In this document: positions 1 through 8,887 of the stretch, piece by piece
How the letters are laid out: every line of letters starts with the position of its first letter
Position numbering within the stretch: position 1 is the stretch's first letter
NCBI RefSeq assembly: GCF_014705615.1
Contig: NZ_JACXJA010000032.1
Location: 1-64,000, forward strand
DNA from: Paenibacillus oceani
GTDB lineage: Bacteria; Bacillota; Bacilli; Paenibacillales; NBRC-103111
DNA length: 64,000 nucleotides
Reading direction: 5' to 3'
Notes under the pieces: generated by a model
The model's database searches: none
Told to the model about the DNA's origin: nothing
What the model saw: the letters and a program-made list of their open reading frames with translations, nothing else
Made by a program: the position numbers and the translations under genes

Positions 1-1
1 C

Positions 2-487
2 ATCGGCTTGTGGTCGAGCCATTTCATCAGCAAAGAACCGGTGGTGGGACGCGCTACGCCATGGCACGAAGACTCCGCCTACTGGAAAGGACGCGTAAGC
101 AGCTTCGATAAAATCGTCACGGTTTGGCTGGCGATTGATCGCAGCATTCAAGAAAACGGCTGCATGCGCGTCATCCCCGGCACTCACAACAACGGGTTTT
201 CCGAATATGAGAAAGTGGATTCGAGCAAAAACTTGTTCCGGTCGCAGATCAAAAATATCGACGACTCGCAAGCGGTCTACTTTGAACTGGAGCGGGGCGA
301 ATGCTCGCTGCACGACAGCCGGATCATCCACGGCGCAAAGGCCAATACGAGCCCATACCGCAGATGCGGCTATACGATGCGTTATTTCTCTACGGAAACG
401 CGCGTCATTCCGGAGCGCAATGAGAATCACAAGGTATGGCTTGCCCGAGGACGGGATGTAGCAGGAAGCCGTTTCGAGAACGTATAA
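2..487 (+). CDS. Phytanoyl-CoA dioxygenase family protein, 3' part
   Basis: This is the C-terminal part of a non-haem Fe(II)/2-oxoglutarate-dependent oxygenase of the PhyH type. The reading frame is open from base 2, so the gene starts before the window. The visible part carries the HxD iron-binding pair in WHEDSAYW and the distal His in RIIHGAKANTS, followed by the Arg expected to bind 2-oxoglutarate. These are the three metal ligands and the cosubstrate contact of the family. Bacterial members hydroxylate varied small molecules and the substrate cannot be read from the sequence. The AraC genes downstream on the same strand suggest a carbohydrate or secondary-metabolite setting, which is weak inference. 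Confidence 0.85.
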   Translation: MGLWSSHFISKEPVVGRATPWHEDSAYWKGRVSSFDKIVTVWLAIDRSIQENGCMRVIPGTHNNGFSEYEKVDSSKNLFRSQIKNIDDSQAVYFELERGECSLHDSRIIHGAKANTSPYRRCGYTMRYFSTETRVIPERNENHKVWLARGRDVAGSRFENV

Positions 488-550
488 AGATGTAAGCGGA
501 AAGGAATTGAACCGATGAAGCGGGAGAACGGGACGTAGCCCAGAGGGCTG

Positions 551-832
551 TTGAATGAGCAGTATATGGAGCTTAACTGGTCGTTCAACATCTTTGTCCA
601 ACAGCTGACGAAGTCGTCTCCCCTTCATTGGCACGAATTTTACGAAATGTGCGTCATCACGGAAGGAACAGGAACGAACGTTTTGAACGGCGTCTCCCAT
701 CCGCTGGAGAGAGGCAGTCTTTTCCTGCTAACCCCGGCGGATTTCCACGAAGTTTAACCCGATCCCGATTCCGTCCTGCATATCTTTAACCGAAGGGGCA
801 TGGTCCGCACCATCCTAACAGCTGACACTTGA
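551..832 (+). pseudogene. Broken AraC-type regulator, N-terminal cupin fragment
   Basis: The first 68 codons encode the start of an AraC-type arabinose-binding cupin domain (LHWHEFYEMCVITEGTGTNV, then a GxLFLLTPADFHEV strand). An in-frame TAA at 755-757 interrupts it. The same frame continues after the stop with PDPDSVLHIFN, which is how this domain normally continues, and it ends at a TGA at 830. The C-terminal helix-turn-helix half is absent. The fragment is therefore a nonsense-mutated and truncated relic beside an intact AraC gene. Confidence 0.65.
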
Positions 833-878
833 TCCATCTTGTATGCTCCAGTTAAAAATACTTTATTCGAGGTTCCTT

Positions 879-1748
879 ATGAGGCTGAATATTACTTACG
901 AGAACCATATTCCGATCAATGCCTTCCGCTGGACGCCGAGCCGAGAGCTGCAGCCGCTTCATTATCATTCTAGCTTGGAGATTGGCCTCTGTGTTTCCGG
1001 CAGCGGCATTTTTTATTTCGGCGAGAAGCGGTACCGGGTCGCAGTCGGCGATATTTTCATTGTAAATAATAGGGAACTTCATATTGCCCAATCGGATAAA
1101 AGTAATCCCAGCACTTATATTTTTATCAATTTCGATCCGCGTTTGTTACTCGATGAGGAAGAATCGTTGCTGCTTCCCTTCGCCTATAGCTCCGATCATT
1201 TCGACAATCGCATTACTTCTGCCTCTCCCCTATCCGCACCGATCGGGGCATTAATTGAGAAAATGTGGCGCGAACTCGACGCCAAACAGGACGGCTATTT
1301 AAGCATGGCCAAAAGCGCCTTGCTGGAGCTATGTGTGCTGCTGCTTCGCCATTATTCGACCCGTATGTCGAAGCTCGAATGGAAACGGATGAACGATACA
1401 TTCCGTCGGCTGCGGCCGGCTTTGGCCATCCTTGAAGACCGTTTCCGGGAACCGCTCGAGTTGACGGACATTGCGAATGCTCTCCTGATCAGTCCCTCCA
1501 GAGCCAGCCATCTGTTTCAAGAGGAGCTTGGCCGCAGCTTTAAAGATTACTTGCTGCAACTGAGGATTAACGAAGCGAAGCGGCTGTTGATCAGTACGAA
1601 CCTGAGCGCCGCAGACGTTTGTTTTGAAAGCGGCTTTCAGAGCATCCCTTCCTTCTATCGTCTTTTCAAATCCGCCGTGGGGATTTCTCCGCTGGATTAT
1701 CGCAGCAAATATTCCGTGCACGCAATTATTGAGAATCCGATTCAATAG
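879..1748 (+). CDS. AraC family transcriptional regulator
   Basis: A 289-residue one-component regulator. An N-terminal cupin domain (about residues 15-90, with LHYHSSLEIGLCVSGSG) precedes a C-terminal double helix-turn-helix of the AraC type (about 190-285, ending FKSAVGISPLDYRSKY). The ATG at 879 is preferred to the in-frame ATG at 843, because a GAGG ribosome site lies seven bases before it and the 12 extra residues do not belong to the cupin fold. It probably controls a carbohydrate gene nearby or upstream of the window. No target is visible. Confidence 0.9.
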   Translation: MRLNITYENHIPINAFRWTPSRELQPLHYHSSLEIGLCVSGSGIFYFGEKRYRVAVGDIFIVNNRELHIAQSDKSNPSTYIFINFDPRLLLDEEESLLLPFAYSSDHFDNRITSASPLSAPIGALIEKMWRELDAKQDGYLSMAKSALLELCVLLLRHYSTRMSKLEWKRMNDTFRRLRPALAILEDRFREPLELTDIANALLISPSRASHLFQEELGRSFKDYLLQLRINEAKRLLISTNLSAADVCFESGFQSIPSFYRLFKSAVGISPLDYRSKYSVHAIIENPIQ

Positions 1749-1912
1749 CTGAATAGATGACTCGCCCGTACCCAATCTATCATAAACCTACAGTAACTTA
1801 TTTCAATGGCGTGTTGTACAATAGCGCGTGGGACATCACTTGGGCAGAGGTTTGGAAGAAAACATCGAGATTGTTACTAGTAATGGGAAGCGATCATTCT
1901 CTACAAAATGCC

Positions 1913-1949
1913 GCAGCGGACACTAAGGTTATAGCTTAGTGTCCGCTGC
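1913..1949. terminator. 15-bp perfect hairpin between convergent genes
   Basis: The arms 1913-1927 and 1935-1949 are exact reverse complements around a 7-base loop. The hairpin lies between the convergent AraC gene and the DinB-like gene. A short T run (GCATTTTG) follows it on the minus strand, so it best fits a terminator for the leftward gene. The plus-strand side has no clear T run. Confidence 0.45.
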
Positions 1950-1991
1950 TCTAGTATCAGATTTTCCACTGGCGCACTCCTAACCCCATTG

Positions 1992-2522
1992 TTAGTGGTA
2001 GGTTCCTGTTAAATTGTCCTTAGCATCTATTAATAATTTGGTCAGAATTACAATTTGTCCAGCATGATAACTATAATGCTCGCATACTTGTACCAGCATC
2101 GTCTCCAGATCCCTTGAATAATTGGATTCCGTTTCGACATGGGGACGAACCACCATTTTATTCCAATCCTCAATCGAAAAATGTATGGTGATACTTGTAT
2201 CCAGATCGCTTGCCGTCATGTTCTCCAGTATGCCGGAAGACTGTTGTCTCACATCTTTGAGCAATTTGATTAATTTTTCTCCGGATAATCCGTCGTTTAT
2301 AGAAAACTCGGCTGATCGGGTTCGATGAAATGCCGCTTTCCCCACACCGCTTACAAAATGTTGATACTCGTTTCCCGCCAAATGCATACATAAGTTGCCG
2401 ATGCTATTCATGTTCGGTTTCAATCTGTGCCATATTTGTTCCTCTGACAATAGGTTTAAACAGGCTTCTATTCGTGTTAATTGTTTGTTCATTTCATTCA
2501 AAACGATTTGGTTTATTTTCAA
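1992..2522 (-). CDS. DinB-like / DUF1572 four-helix metal-binding protein
   Basis: A 176-residue protein of the DinB/YfiT-like fold. Histidines typical of the metal site are present in NLCMHLAGN and in CEHYSYHAGQIV. Members include thiol transferases and uncharacterised stress proteins. The activity of this one is unknown. A longer reading from 2678 is possible, but an AGGAGG site ending nine bases before a TTG at 2522 marks the likely start, and the extra 52 residues are not family-like. The gene stands alone and ends near the hairpin at 1913-1949. Confidence 0.8.
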   Translation of the reverse strand: MKINQIVLNEMNKQLTRIEACLNLLSEEQIWHRLKPNMNSIGNLCMHLAGNEYQHFVSGVGKAAFHRTRSAEFSINDGLSGEKLIKLLKDVRQQSSGILENMTASDLDTSITIHFSIEDWNKMVVRPHVETESNYSRDLETMLVQVCEHYSYHAGQIVILTKLLIDAKDNLTGTYH

Positions 2523-2602
2523 ATAAAACAACCTCCTCCGGATTGAGCAGTTAATATCTACCTCCCAACATATTCCACCAAAAGGACCGGTTATCCTGCT
2601 CC

Positions 2603-2644
2603 AAAAAAAAGGCAAAGGCAGCCTGAATAAGAGCTGCCTTTGCC
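2603..2644 (-). terminator. Rho-independent terminator of the VOC gene
   Basis: A perfect 12-bp stem (2611-2622 with 2633-2644) with a 10-base loop is followed on the minus strand by eight T residues. It sits about 100 bases after the stop of the leftward VOC gene. Confidence 0.8.
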
Positions 2645-2744
2645 ATACGGGATTACGGGGACTAGAGATTTGCAACACATCAAGGACCGTCTGGATGGTT
2701 TCTTTTGGATTTAAGTGCGCTTATCCCAGCTAATCGGGTGAACG

Positions 2745-3092
2745 TCATACTTGTTGTGCAATTCTAAACCGATGGCCATTAAGCTCGCGAATGGTAAATT
2801 CTTTTACTCCCCACGGCTTTTGTTCGATTTCCTGTACAATGTCTACACCCTTGCTTTTGTACACAGCATGAATTTCTTCTACATCCTCAACAAAGAGGTA
2901 GGAGTGTGCCCGATATGTCGTAATTGATTCTTGTACATCTAAATGAAATTCAACGCCGCCGCATTTGACAGCTGCATATCCATTGTCATTCCAAACCCAT
3001 GCCACATCAAAACCGAGTATATCCCTGTAAAATGCAAGTGAATCATCCATACTTAATACTGGCAAAATCGGCACTTGGCATTGAAACCCCAT
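2745..3092 (-). CDS. VOC / bleomycin-resistance-like protein
   Basis: About 115 residues of the vicinal-oxygen-chelate fold, a single beta-alpha-beta-beta-beta repeat pair beginning QVPILPVLSMDDSLAFYRDILGF. It ends with IRELNGHRFRIAQ, the usual position of the final metal or ligand residue. Proteins like this bind bleomycin-type antibiotics or act as small-molecule lyases or dioxygenases, and the substrate is unknown. The ATG at 3092 is chosen because family members start directly before the first strand. An in-frame ATG at 3128 would add 12 residues. A clear terminator follows. Confidence 0.8.
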   Translation of the reverse strand: MGFQCQVPILPVLSMDDSLAFYRDILGFDVAWVWNDNGYAAVKCGGVEFHLDVQESITTYRAHSYLFVEDVEEIHAVYKSKGVDIVQEIEQKPWGVKEFTIRELNGHRFRIAQQV

Positions 3093-3235
3093 ACTAACGT
3101 CCAGCACCCCCTTCCGCTCACGATTCACTATGTAGAAACCAGGTTTGTTCTGCGGGCGGGTTCCTATCTATCCACACGGAGCTTTCGCGTGAAAGATAGC
3201 CTCGCTTATTGGGCGGCGATCATCCGCCCGGAAGT

Positions 3236-4675
3236 TTATTTCGACCGCTCGGCGACAAAATCGGCCAGAAGACGCGCTCCGTAGCCCGTCGGACCTTCTA
3301 CGACGTAGCCGCTCGTGGAGCCGGCATCCATCGGTCCGGCCATGTCGATGTGCGCCCATTTTGTTCCGGCCTCAACAAACCGTTGGAGGAACAATGCAGC
3401 CGTAATCGCGCCGGCATATGCGACGCCGGTAATGTTGCAGAGATCCGCGTACTGGCTCTTCAGTAGATCGTCGTATTCGTCCTCCAGCGGCATCGGCCAT
3501 ACGCGTTCGCCGCTTCTCAAGCCGAGCTTCTGCAAAACTTCGGCCATATCGTCAGTCCCCCAAACGCCGGCCATTTTATTGCCGAGCGCGGAAACGCATG
3601 CTCCCGTCAACGTAGCGATATCGACGATTTGCTCGGCGCCGTGCTTGCATGCGCGAATCAAGGCATCCGCGAGCACGAGCCTCCCTTCCGCGTCCGTATT
3701 GCCTACTTGAACCGTCAGCCCGTTAGCGTAGCGTATCACCTCTCCTGGCAGCATGGACGCGCCATCCGGCATGTTCTCCGCAGTCGCTACGAAAACTACG
3801 ACGTTCGCCTGCAGTTGGCTGCTCACAATAATGTCCAGCGCGCCGATCACTGCAGCCGATCCGCCCATGTCGATGCGCATGTCGCTAAGATTGCGGCCCG
3901 ATTTTAGGCTAATCCCACCGGTATCGAACGTGATGCCCTTGCCGACGAGCGCGATAAGCGGCTTCGAAGGGTCGGTGCAATATCGCATCTCGATAAGCGC
4001 AGGCGGGTATTTGCTGCCTTTGCCTACGGCGATCAAACCGTTCATTTGATGCTCCTCAAGCTGCTCTCCCATAAATACTTCCACTTGCACCGGCGTATCC
4101 TTGAAACGCTCGATTACCCGTTCCACCACATCTCCGGGGCGAAGGAAGTTTGGGGGCTCGTTGCCGAGGTCTCGGGCAAGCTTCGTACCTTCAGCCCGTA
4201 TCTTGCCAAGACGCAGCGCCTCTTCCAGCTCCTTCGAAACCGTCAGCAGAAGCTCGACGTTTTCGGTATGGCTCTGTTTTTTCTTCGACTTGTATTTATC
4301 GAACGCGTATGTCCCCAGCAGCCAGCCCTCTACCCAGGCGGATGCAGCTTCCGCCTCGCTGATCTTGCCGCCGATCACACCTGAAAGCATGCTGAAATCG
4401 ACCGCCGCCGATGCCGCCTGCTCCTTCTCGACTGCGCGCCCCGCAACGCCTGCTGCTGCGCGGATTTGGTCGAGGCCGATCTTCGTTTCATCTCCTAGCC
4501 CAACCAGCAGTTTATGAGATTCGGACTCGCGCCCATACAGCCACGTCACTGCGCCTTTGTCACCCGCATACTCCTTCAGCTCGTAACCGCCCAATTGCTT
4601 AACCGGCAAATTTCCTTTGCTTACCACATATACCGTCAATTTCGCAGCCGATGTTGAAGTTAACGTAAATTTCAT
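3236..4675 (-). CDS. pepA: Leucyl aminopeptidase, M17 family
   Basis: A 479-residue cytosolic aminopeptidase with two catalytic metals. The C-terminal catalytic domain has the family signatures VGKGITFDTGG (about 244-254) and NTDAEGRLVLADAL (326-339), with the Lys, Asp and Glu ligands and the catalytic Arg. The N-terminal macro-like domain covers about 1-150. The length is close to the usual 480-500. An AAGGA site lies about nine bases before the ATG. The gene appears to be monocistronic. It releases N-terminal amino acids from peptides, and nothing links it to its carbohydrate neighbours. Confidence 0.95.
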   Translation of the reverse strand: MKFTLTSTSAAKLTVYVVSKGNLPVKQLGGYELKEYAGDKGAVTWLYGRESESHKLLVGLGDETKIGLDQIRAAAGVAGRAVEKEQAASAAVDFSMLSGVIGGKISEAEAASAWVEGWLLGTYAFDKYKSKKKQSHTENVELLLTVSKELEEALRLGKIRAEGTKLARDLGNEPPNFLRPGDVVERVIERFKDTPVQVEVFMGEQLEEHQMNGLIAVGKGSKYPPALIEMRYCTDPSKPLIALVGKGITFDTGGISLKSGRNLSDMRIDMGGSAAVIGALDIIVSSQLQANVVVFVATAENMPDGASMLPGEVIRYANGLTVQVGNTDAEGRLVLADALIRACKHGAEQIVDIATLTGACVSALGNKMAGVWGTDDMAEVLQKLGLRSGERVWPMPLEDEYDDLLKSQYADLCNITGVAYAGAITAALFLQRFVEAGTKWAHIDMAGPMDAGSTSGYVVEGPTGYGARLLADFVAERSK

Positions 4676-4871
4676 TTGGTCTCATTCCTTTTAGTCAAAA
4701 TAAAGTCATATCAGTTCCCTTTAATCCTACCATATTGCGGTCTAAAATTTCATTCCATCTGTCTAGAGAAAATAAAGTACTAGACTGGATGTATTGCATC
4801 CGAACGGTTTTTCGACAAACCTTCACATTCCGACCCCTAATAACTGAAAGGCAGTAGCCCCTATTCTCTCT

Positions 4872-5070
4872 TTAATCGGCTAAACAGAGCAAGCCGTTAT
4901 GATAGACCTGTGCGTCCTCCAGCCGGTCGAACTGAATCGCCTGCCAGTCGGCTATCCGTACGACGGAAGAGTTCGTCCCCGCAGAGAACGTCAGCACGAT
5001 CTGGTTGCTACCCCTCGCCACCACTTGCGCCAGCGTCGATATACAGCGCCATCGCGCTTAAATATAGCTG
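4872..5070 (-). pseudogene. Remnant of a beta-sandwich protein C-terminus
   Basis: On the minus strand the frame ending at the TAA at 4872 reads QVVARGSNQIVLTFSAGTNS and continues to GLLCLAD. Just upstream, a second frame reads QLYLSAMALYIDAGASGGEG and then hits a stop, so the two join only through a frameshift. The xGSNQIVLTF strand pattern resembles the sugar-binding beta-sandwich at the ends of GH2/GH35-type hydrolases. It lacks a start and a ribosome site, so a decayed gene end is the best explanation. Confidence 0.4.
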
Positions 5071-5073
5071 GAT

Positions 5074-5105
5074 AAAAAACAGTCCGTCTCTTTAGGAGAA
5101 CGGAC
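5074..5105 (-). terminator. Terminator of the GH109-like gene
   Basis: The stem 5082-5090 with 5096-5105 (one bulged A) is followed on the minus strand by six T residues. It lies about 60 bases beyond the stop of the leftward gene at 5164. Confidence 0.6.
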
Positions 5106-5163
5106 CACAGACGAGTCTCGGACTGGAATTGAACAATCAACCATTACTTTTCATCATACAGGT

Positions 5164-6384
5164 TTACTCCAACGAATACGGATTGGCCGGCCCAGGTTCA
5201 CGACTGATCCATTTGCCCTTCGTAAAATCGGGGAAAGGAACCGGCTGCCCTCCCATTGAAACGGACTGTTCCGACAATATCGAAACTGCCGTCCACGCGG
5301 CCGTATCATAGACATCGATTGGCGTCGCAATTTGTTTCGCAATGCTGTCGATAAAAGCTCTCAGACATAAATAATCCATACCGCCATGACCGCCGCGAAC
5401 ACCCATATCGAGAAATTGTTTCCAGAGCGGATGTTCATATTCCTCCCGGTAAGAATCAAACGATTCCCAGGCATGCTCAGGACTTCTCCCTTCGATATGA
5501 ATGGAATTGTTGTCCTCCATCCATATTCCTTTCGTCCCTTGCACTCTTCCCGCTCTTGAATACGGACGAGGAAGCGTCGTATCCAATGTCAATAAAATCG
5601 TTTCGCCGCCTGCGCACTTGATAATCGTGTTGACGATATCTCCTTGAGCGACATCAACGCGAGTCATCGGGTGATCTCCGCCAAGATTGTCCACGGCCCA
5701 TTCGCGGAGCCCCCTTGCTTTGGACGACATGGAGGTGAGGGTCAAAAACTGATTACCACGGTTAATGTTCAAGCATTTCGCCGCCGGTCCTAGCCCGTGC
5801 GTCGGATAATTATCGCCATTTCGCTTTAAGTAGTGATGGACCCGATAATGCCGCTTGTCGATATCCATCGCGAGTCCCTTCCGCAGATCGTGTTCATAGC
5901 CGCACTGACAGTGAATGAGCTCGCCGAACAGCCCTTTCTTCACCATGTTCAATACAGCCAGTTCATCGCGGCCATAGTTGCAGTTTTCCAGAAGCATGCA
6001 AGGGACTCCGGTCTGCTCCGATGTGCGTACCAACTCCCAGCATTCTTCCAGAGAAGCGACTGCTCCAACTTCACTCCCGGCATATTTACCGGCTCTCATC
6101 GACGCAATCGCAATTTCAAAATGGCTGGTCCAGGAAGTCGAAATAATGACTCCTTCAATATCTTCCCGGCCAAGCAGTTCGTTGTAATCTTTATAACTTT
6201 CCGCTTTAGCTCGGCCAGCCGCTTCGACCTGATCAAGCCCCAACTGCAGCTTATCATCGTTCAGATCGCATAGTGCCGGTACATCCACATCTTCCATAGC
6301 CAGTAGTGTGTCGAGAAGCCCTCTTCCCCGAACGCCCAGACCGACTATACCTAATTTCACTCTCCGATTTCCGATTTCAGCCAC
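5164..6384 (-). CDS. Gfo/Idh/MocA oxidoreductase fold, GH109-like
   Basis: A 406-residue protein with an N-terminal Rossmann domain (GIVGLGVRGRG, about 12-22) and a C-terminal dehydrogenase-type domain. The segment YPTHGLGPAAKCLNINRGN (from about 193) and the EVGAVASLEECWELV segment match the GH109 branch. Those enzymes cleave N-acetylgalactosaminides by an NAD-dependent oxidation-elimination mechanism. The assignment to GH109 rather than a plain dehydrogenase is inferred from these motifs. There is no signal peptide, so it acts in the cytosol. The start is a GTG at 6384 with GGGAGGG eight bases upstream, and the ATG at 6420 lacks a site. It follows an SBP gene by 48 bases and is probably cotranscribed. 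Confidence 0.85.
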   Translation of the reverse strand: MAEIGNRRVKLGIVGLGVRGRGLLDTLLAMEDVDVPALCDLNDDKLQLGLDQVEAAGRAKAESYKDYNELLGREDIEGVIISTSWTSHFEIAIASMRAGKYAGSEVGAVASLEECWELVRTSEQTGVPCMLLENCNYGRDELAVLNMVKKGLFGELIHCQCGYEHDLRKGLAMDIDKRHYRVHHYLKRNGDNYPTHGLGPAAKCLNINRGNQFLTLTSMSSKARGLREWAVDNLGGDHPMTRVDVAQGDIVNTIIKCAGGETILLTLDTTLPRPYSRAGRVQGTKGIWMEDNNSIHIEGRSPEHAWESFDSYREEYEHPLWKQFLDMGVRGGHGGMDYLCLRAFIDSIAKQIATPIDVYDTAAWTAVSILSEQSVSMGGQPVPFPDFTKGKWISREPGPANPYSLE

Positions 6385-6432
6385 TCTGCAGTCCCTCCCG
6401 ATCGTTTCGCTTCTGCGCATTCTAATCGTCCA

Positions 6433-7716
6433 TCATTTGCCTTTTTCCGTCTTAATGAGCAGTTTGATTTGATCCTCCGCATCCCGCAAAGCGGAGTTAA
6501 TATCTTTGTTATTCGATACGACGTTCACAAATTCGTCAGAAACGAACTTGCTCGCCTTGTAATAATAAATGGAGTTGACCGGTGCAGGCGCGGAGTTACT
6601 TTTGAACACGCCAGCGATGTTTTTCCCCTTTAATTCGGGCAAATCTTGCGCAAACATTTGTTTAAACTTTGGATCTTTCATGACCGGCTGTTTAGCCGAC
6701 TTCCGCGACATGATCATCTGTACTTCATCCGAAAACAGCACTTCCATTACACGCATCTGGTCTTCCCTTTTTTTACTATAAGCCATCGGAGCTACGATAT
6801 GGAGGTCGTACTGTCCATACGTGTTCGGCCTCTCCTTGTAGCTAGGATATTGAGCGACATCCCAGTTCAAATCCGGCACTTCCCTTAATCGCAAAAACAG
6901 ATTAATGGTAGCAAGCATTGCTATATTCCGGTCTTTCAAAAAACGAGTAATCGTGTCGCCCGCTTTGTTGTATTCGTTTCCGGGTATCGTATAGATTTGC
7001 CGGCCGATCTCCATCACCCTTTTGTATGGATCGCTGTTAACGATCACTTCATCTGTTTTCGCATTGATATGGTTAAGAGAGAGCGGAAACAAATAACGGC
7101 CGAGTCCATCCGTATCGAGACCACGGTACTGAATCGAATCCTCCATTCTAGTTACTTTTTTGGCCAGCTCAATCGCATCTTCCCAGAACATCCCGTCTTT
7201 CGGATAAGGAACGCCAAATTTATCGAATAAATCTTTATTGTAGTAAAGGGCGTTAAGGTTGTTGGCATACGGAAGGGCGATCAGCTCTTTATTGTCGGGT
7301 ATTGCGGTTATTGCATCTAGTGCTCCCGGTTCGAAACGGCTCAAATCGAATTTGTACTGTTTAGCCAACGGGGCGATATCGAGATAAACGCCCATATCCA
7401 AATAACTAGTTAACTGACCGTGGTACGTAACGAGAAAATCAATCGTTGTATCTCCCTTGGCCAGATGCTCCGTCAAATCTACAGTCGATTTGTCCATTTC
7501 GGCGGTAATATGCGAGTATTTTTTCTTAACCGGTTGTACGATCAGCTCATCGAAATCTTGTTCCGTGAAGTAGCCTCCATGCTGGTGAAATCGAATGGTT
7601 ACAGGAGTTAGAGGTTTTTCTTCAATTGTAAGGATTTCCGTTTCTCCGCCTTTGGTGCAGCCTGCGAAAGCGATTACAGTTGTTCCGAGAAGCAACGAAG
7701 ATAATGCTCGATTCAT
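6433..7716 (-). CDS. CUT1-type solute-binding lipoprotein
   Basis: A 427-residue extracellular sugar-binding protein. Residues 1-20 form a lipoprotein signal with the lipobox FAGC, so Cys20 is lipidated and the protein sits on the outer face of the membrane. The family 1 SBP fold follows, with LYYNKDLFDKFGVPYPKDGM at mid-protein and the C-terminal NSALRDAEDQIK motif shared by its paralogues here. There are no permease genes beside it. It leads a two-gene unit with the GH109-like gene, suggesting an amino-sugar glycan ligand (inference). A cre-like site lies upstream at 7770-7783. Confidence 0.92.
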   Translation of the reverse strand: MNRALSSLLLGTTVIAFAGCTKGGETEILTIEEKPLTPVTIRFHQHGGYFTEQDFDELIVQPVKKKYSHITAEMDKSTVDLTEHLAKGDTTIDFLVTYHGQLTSYLDMGVYLDIAPLAKQYKFDLSRFEPGALDAITAIPDNKELIALPYANNLNALYYNKDLFDKFGVPYPKDGMFWEDAIELAKKVTRMEDSIQYRGLDTDGLGRYLFPLSLNHINAKTDEVIVNSDPYKRVMEIGRQIYTIPGNEYNKAGDTITRFLKDRNIAMLATINLFLRLREVPDLNWDVAQYPSYKERPNTYGQYDLHIVAPMAYSKKREDQMRVMEVLFSDEVQMIMSRKSAKQPVMKDPKFKQMFAQDLPELKGKNIAGVFKSNSAPAPVNSIYYYKASKFVSDEFVNVVSNNKDINSALRDAEDQIKLLIKTEKGK

Positions 7717-7769
7717 GAGATAACCCCCAAGTTAATAATAGGTTAAGAAACTCATCTGTGCTTCAAAGC

Positions 7770-7783
7770 AGCTTTCGCTTGCA
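7770..7783 (-). promoter_or_regulatory. Candidate CcpA (cre) site
   Basis: On the minus strand this reads TGCAAGCGAAAGCT, which fits 13 of 14 positions of the Bacillus cre consensus TGNAANCGNWNNCA. It lies about 54 bases upstream of the SBP start at 7716. Carbon catabolite repression of this cassette is inferred. Confidence 0.45.
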
Positions 7784-7923
7784 TTGTACAGCTGAACAGC
7801 ATTTCGTCAGGTATTCCCAGCTGGATTGGATCTGATCCGTGCTATATTTCTCGATTTAAATTGAAATAAATGAATTGTTATATAATATTTAATTTATTAT
7901 ATATAATAATTATTGCAAATATA

Positions 7924-7946
7924 CGAATGCATGAATAATGCATTCG
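7924..7946 (-). terminator. Hairpin after the acetyltransferase gene
   Basis: A perfect 8-bp inverted repeat (7924-7931 with 7939-7946) with a 7-base loop begins 11 bases after the leftward stop at 7958. The T run is poor, but the following sequence is very AT-rich. The AT-rich block 7861-7925 probably also holds the promoter of the SBP gene. Confidence 0.4.
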
Positions 7947-7957
7947 CAGAACTTGGT

Positions 7958-8887
7958 TTAAGCATCCGGATGCCGCTCAAAATCCAGCGTCATCAAATGC
8001 TCGCTGTATACAGTTATAAATCCCGCTTCATGCAAAGCCATCAGCGCTTCCCCATTGCTCTCCCGCAAATAGTGGAAGCTGCGAAAAGACAATTCCGTAA
8101 GCGGCGAGAAAATATCGGCAAGCATGAAACGAATAACATCCCGTCCGTCGCCGCGCTGCGGGTCCGCCTCGCATTGCGTCAACTGAATGCTATCCAGCCT
8201 GCCGGTACTGTCCAGACTCCTTCTGTATATAGCGTATCCTGCCGCCTCCCCGTAATGGTCCAGGGCGATGATCGCTTCGCTGTCCTCCGTCATAAACCAT
8301 TCGACCGTCCATGAATTTTTCGCAAGCGGATAAAAGGGAAGCAGGCCCGCCCGGCACGGCGCAACCGGAACGGTCCGGTAATCGGAACTGCGGGATCGCG
8401 CGAAGGGAAGGTCTGCGAATCCCCCCTCCTTCCGCATAACATGTACCTGATCTCGAATCTCGAAGCCGCAGCTCAAATAGGAGCGGATCGCACGGTCATT
8501 CTCGATGCGCGTCTCTAACGACAGCGAATGTGCGCCCGCCGATTGTGTTCTGCGAATCGCCTCCCGCAACAGCAGCTTGCTCAGCGAATGTCCGCGGAAT
8601 GACGGATTCACTCCCGTGCCGCCGTTCCAGGCGAGCTTCCGGCCGTTCGCCTCGGCCAGGCCGATCATGACGAATCCGGCCGGTACTCCTTCGACAAAGG
8701 CGGCTACCGACAAATCGGGATGTATATTCAGTCGTCCAAGTCTCCCGGTTGTCTGGACGATCGACATGCCGATAGAGTCGCTCCCTAAATATTGTTGGAA
8801 GCCGGTATTCCATTGTTCGGTAATCTCGCGAATTGTACAATCGCCAAGTGAGCGTATTTCCAACTTATTCAGCTTATCCTCCACCAA
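7958..8887 (-). CDS. GNAT family N-acetyltransferase
   Basis: A 309-residue protein. Its N-terminal half is a GNAT acyltransferase domain with the acetyl-CoA-binding segment GVNPSFRGHSLSKLLLREAI followed by SLETRIENDRAIRSYLSCGF. The C-terminal half looks like a second, degenerate GNAT lobe. The acyl acceptor is unknown. A TTG at 8887 is taken as the start, because GGAGGA lies eight bases before it. The ATG at 8932 would add 15 residues without a ribosome site. It lies downstream of the ceramidase-like gene on the same strand and may have its own promoter. Confidence 0.85.
   Translation of the reverse strand: MVEDKLNKLEIRSLGDCTIREITEQWNTGFQQYLGSDSIGMSIVQTTGRLGRLNIHPDLSVAAFVEGVPAGFVMIGLAEANGRKLAWNGGTGVNPSFRGHSLSKLLLREAIRRTQSAGAHSLSLETRIENDRAIRSYLSCGFEIRDQVHVMRKEGGFADLPFARSRSSDYRTVPVAPCRAGLLPFYPLAKNSWTVEWFMTEDSEAIIALDHYGEAAGYAIYRRSLDSTGRLDSIQLTQCEADPQRGDGRDVIRFMLADIFSPLTELSFRSFHYLRESNGEALMALHEAGFITVYSEHLMTLDFERHPDA

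Larger units (their letters stand above)
4676..5163. other. Gap with gene remnant and terminator
   Basis: The bases before 4872 hold the leader of the aminopeptidase gene and nothing else I recognise. The rest contains the frame-broken remnant at 4872-5070 and the terminator at 5074-5105. Short open frames here on the plus strand look like shadows. Confidence 0.5.

Noticed and set aside
1757-1939. 60-codon plus-strand frame after the AraC gene
   Set aside because: It ends inside the perfect hairpin, has no ribosome site and matches nothing known.
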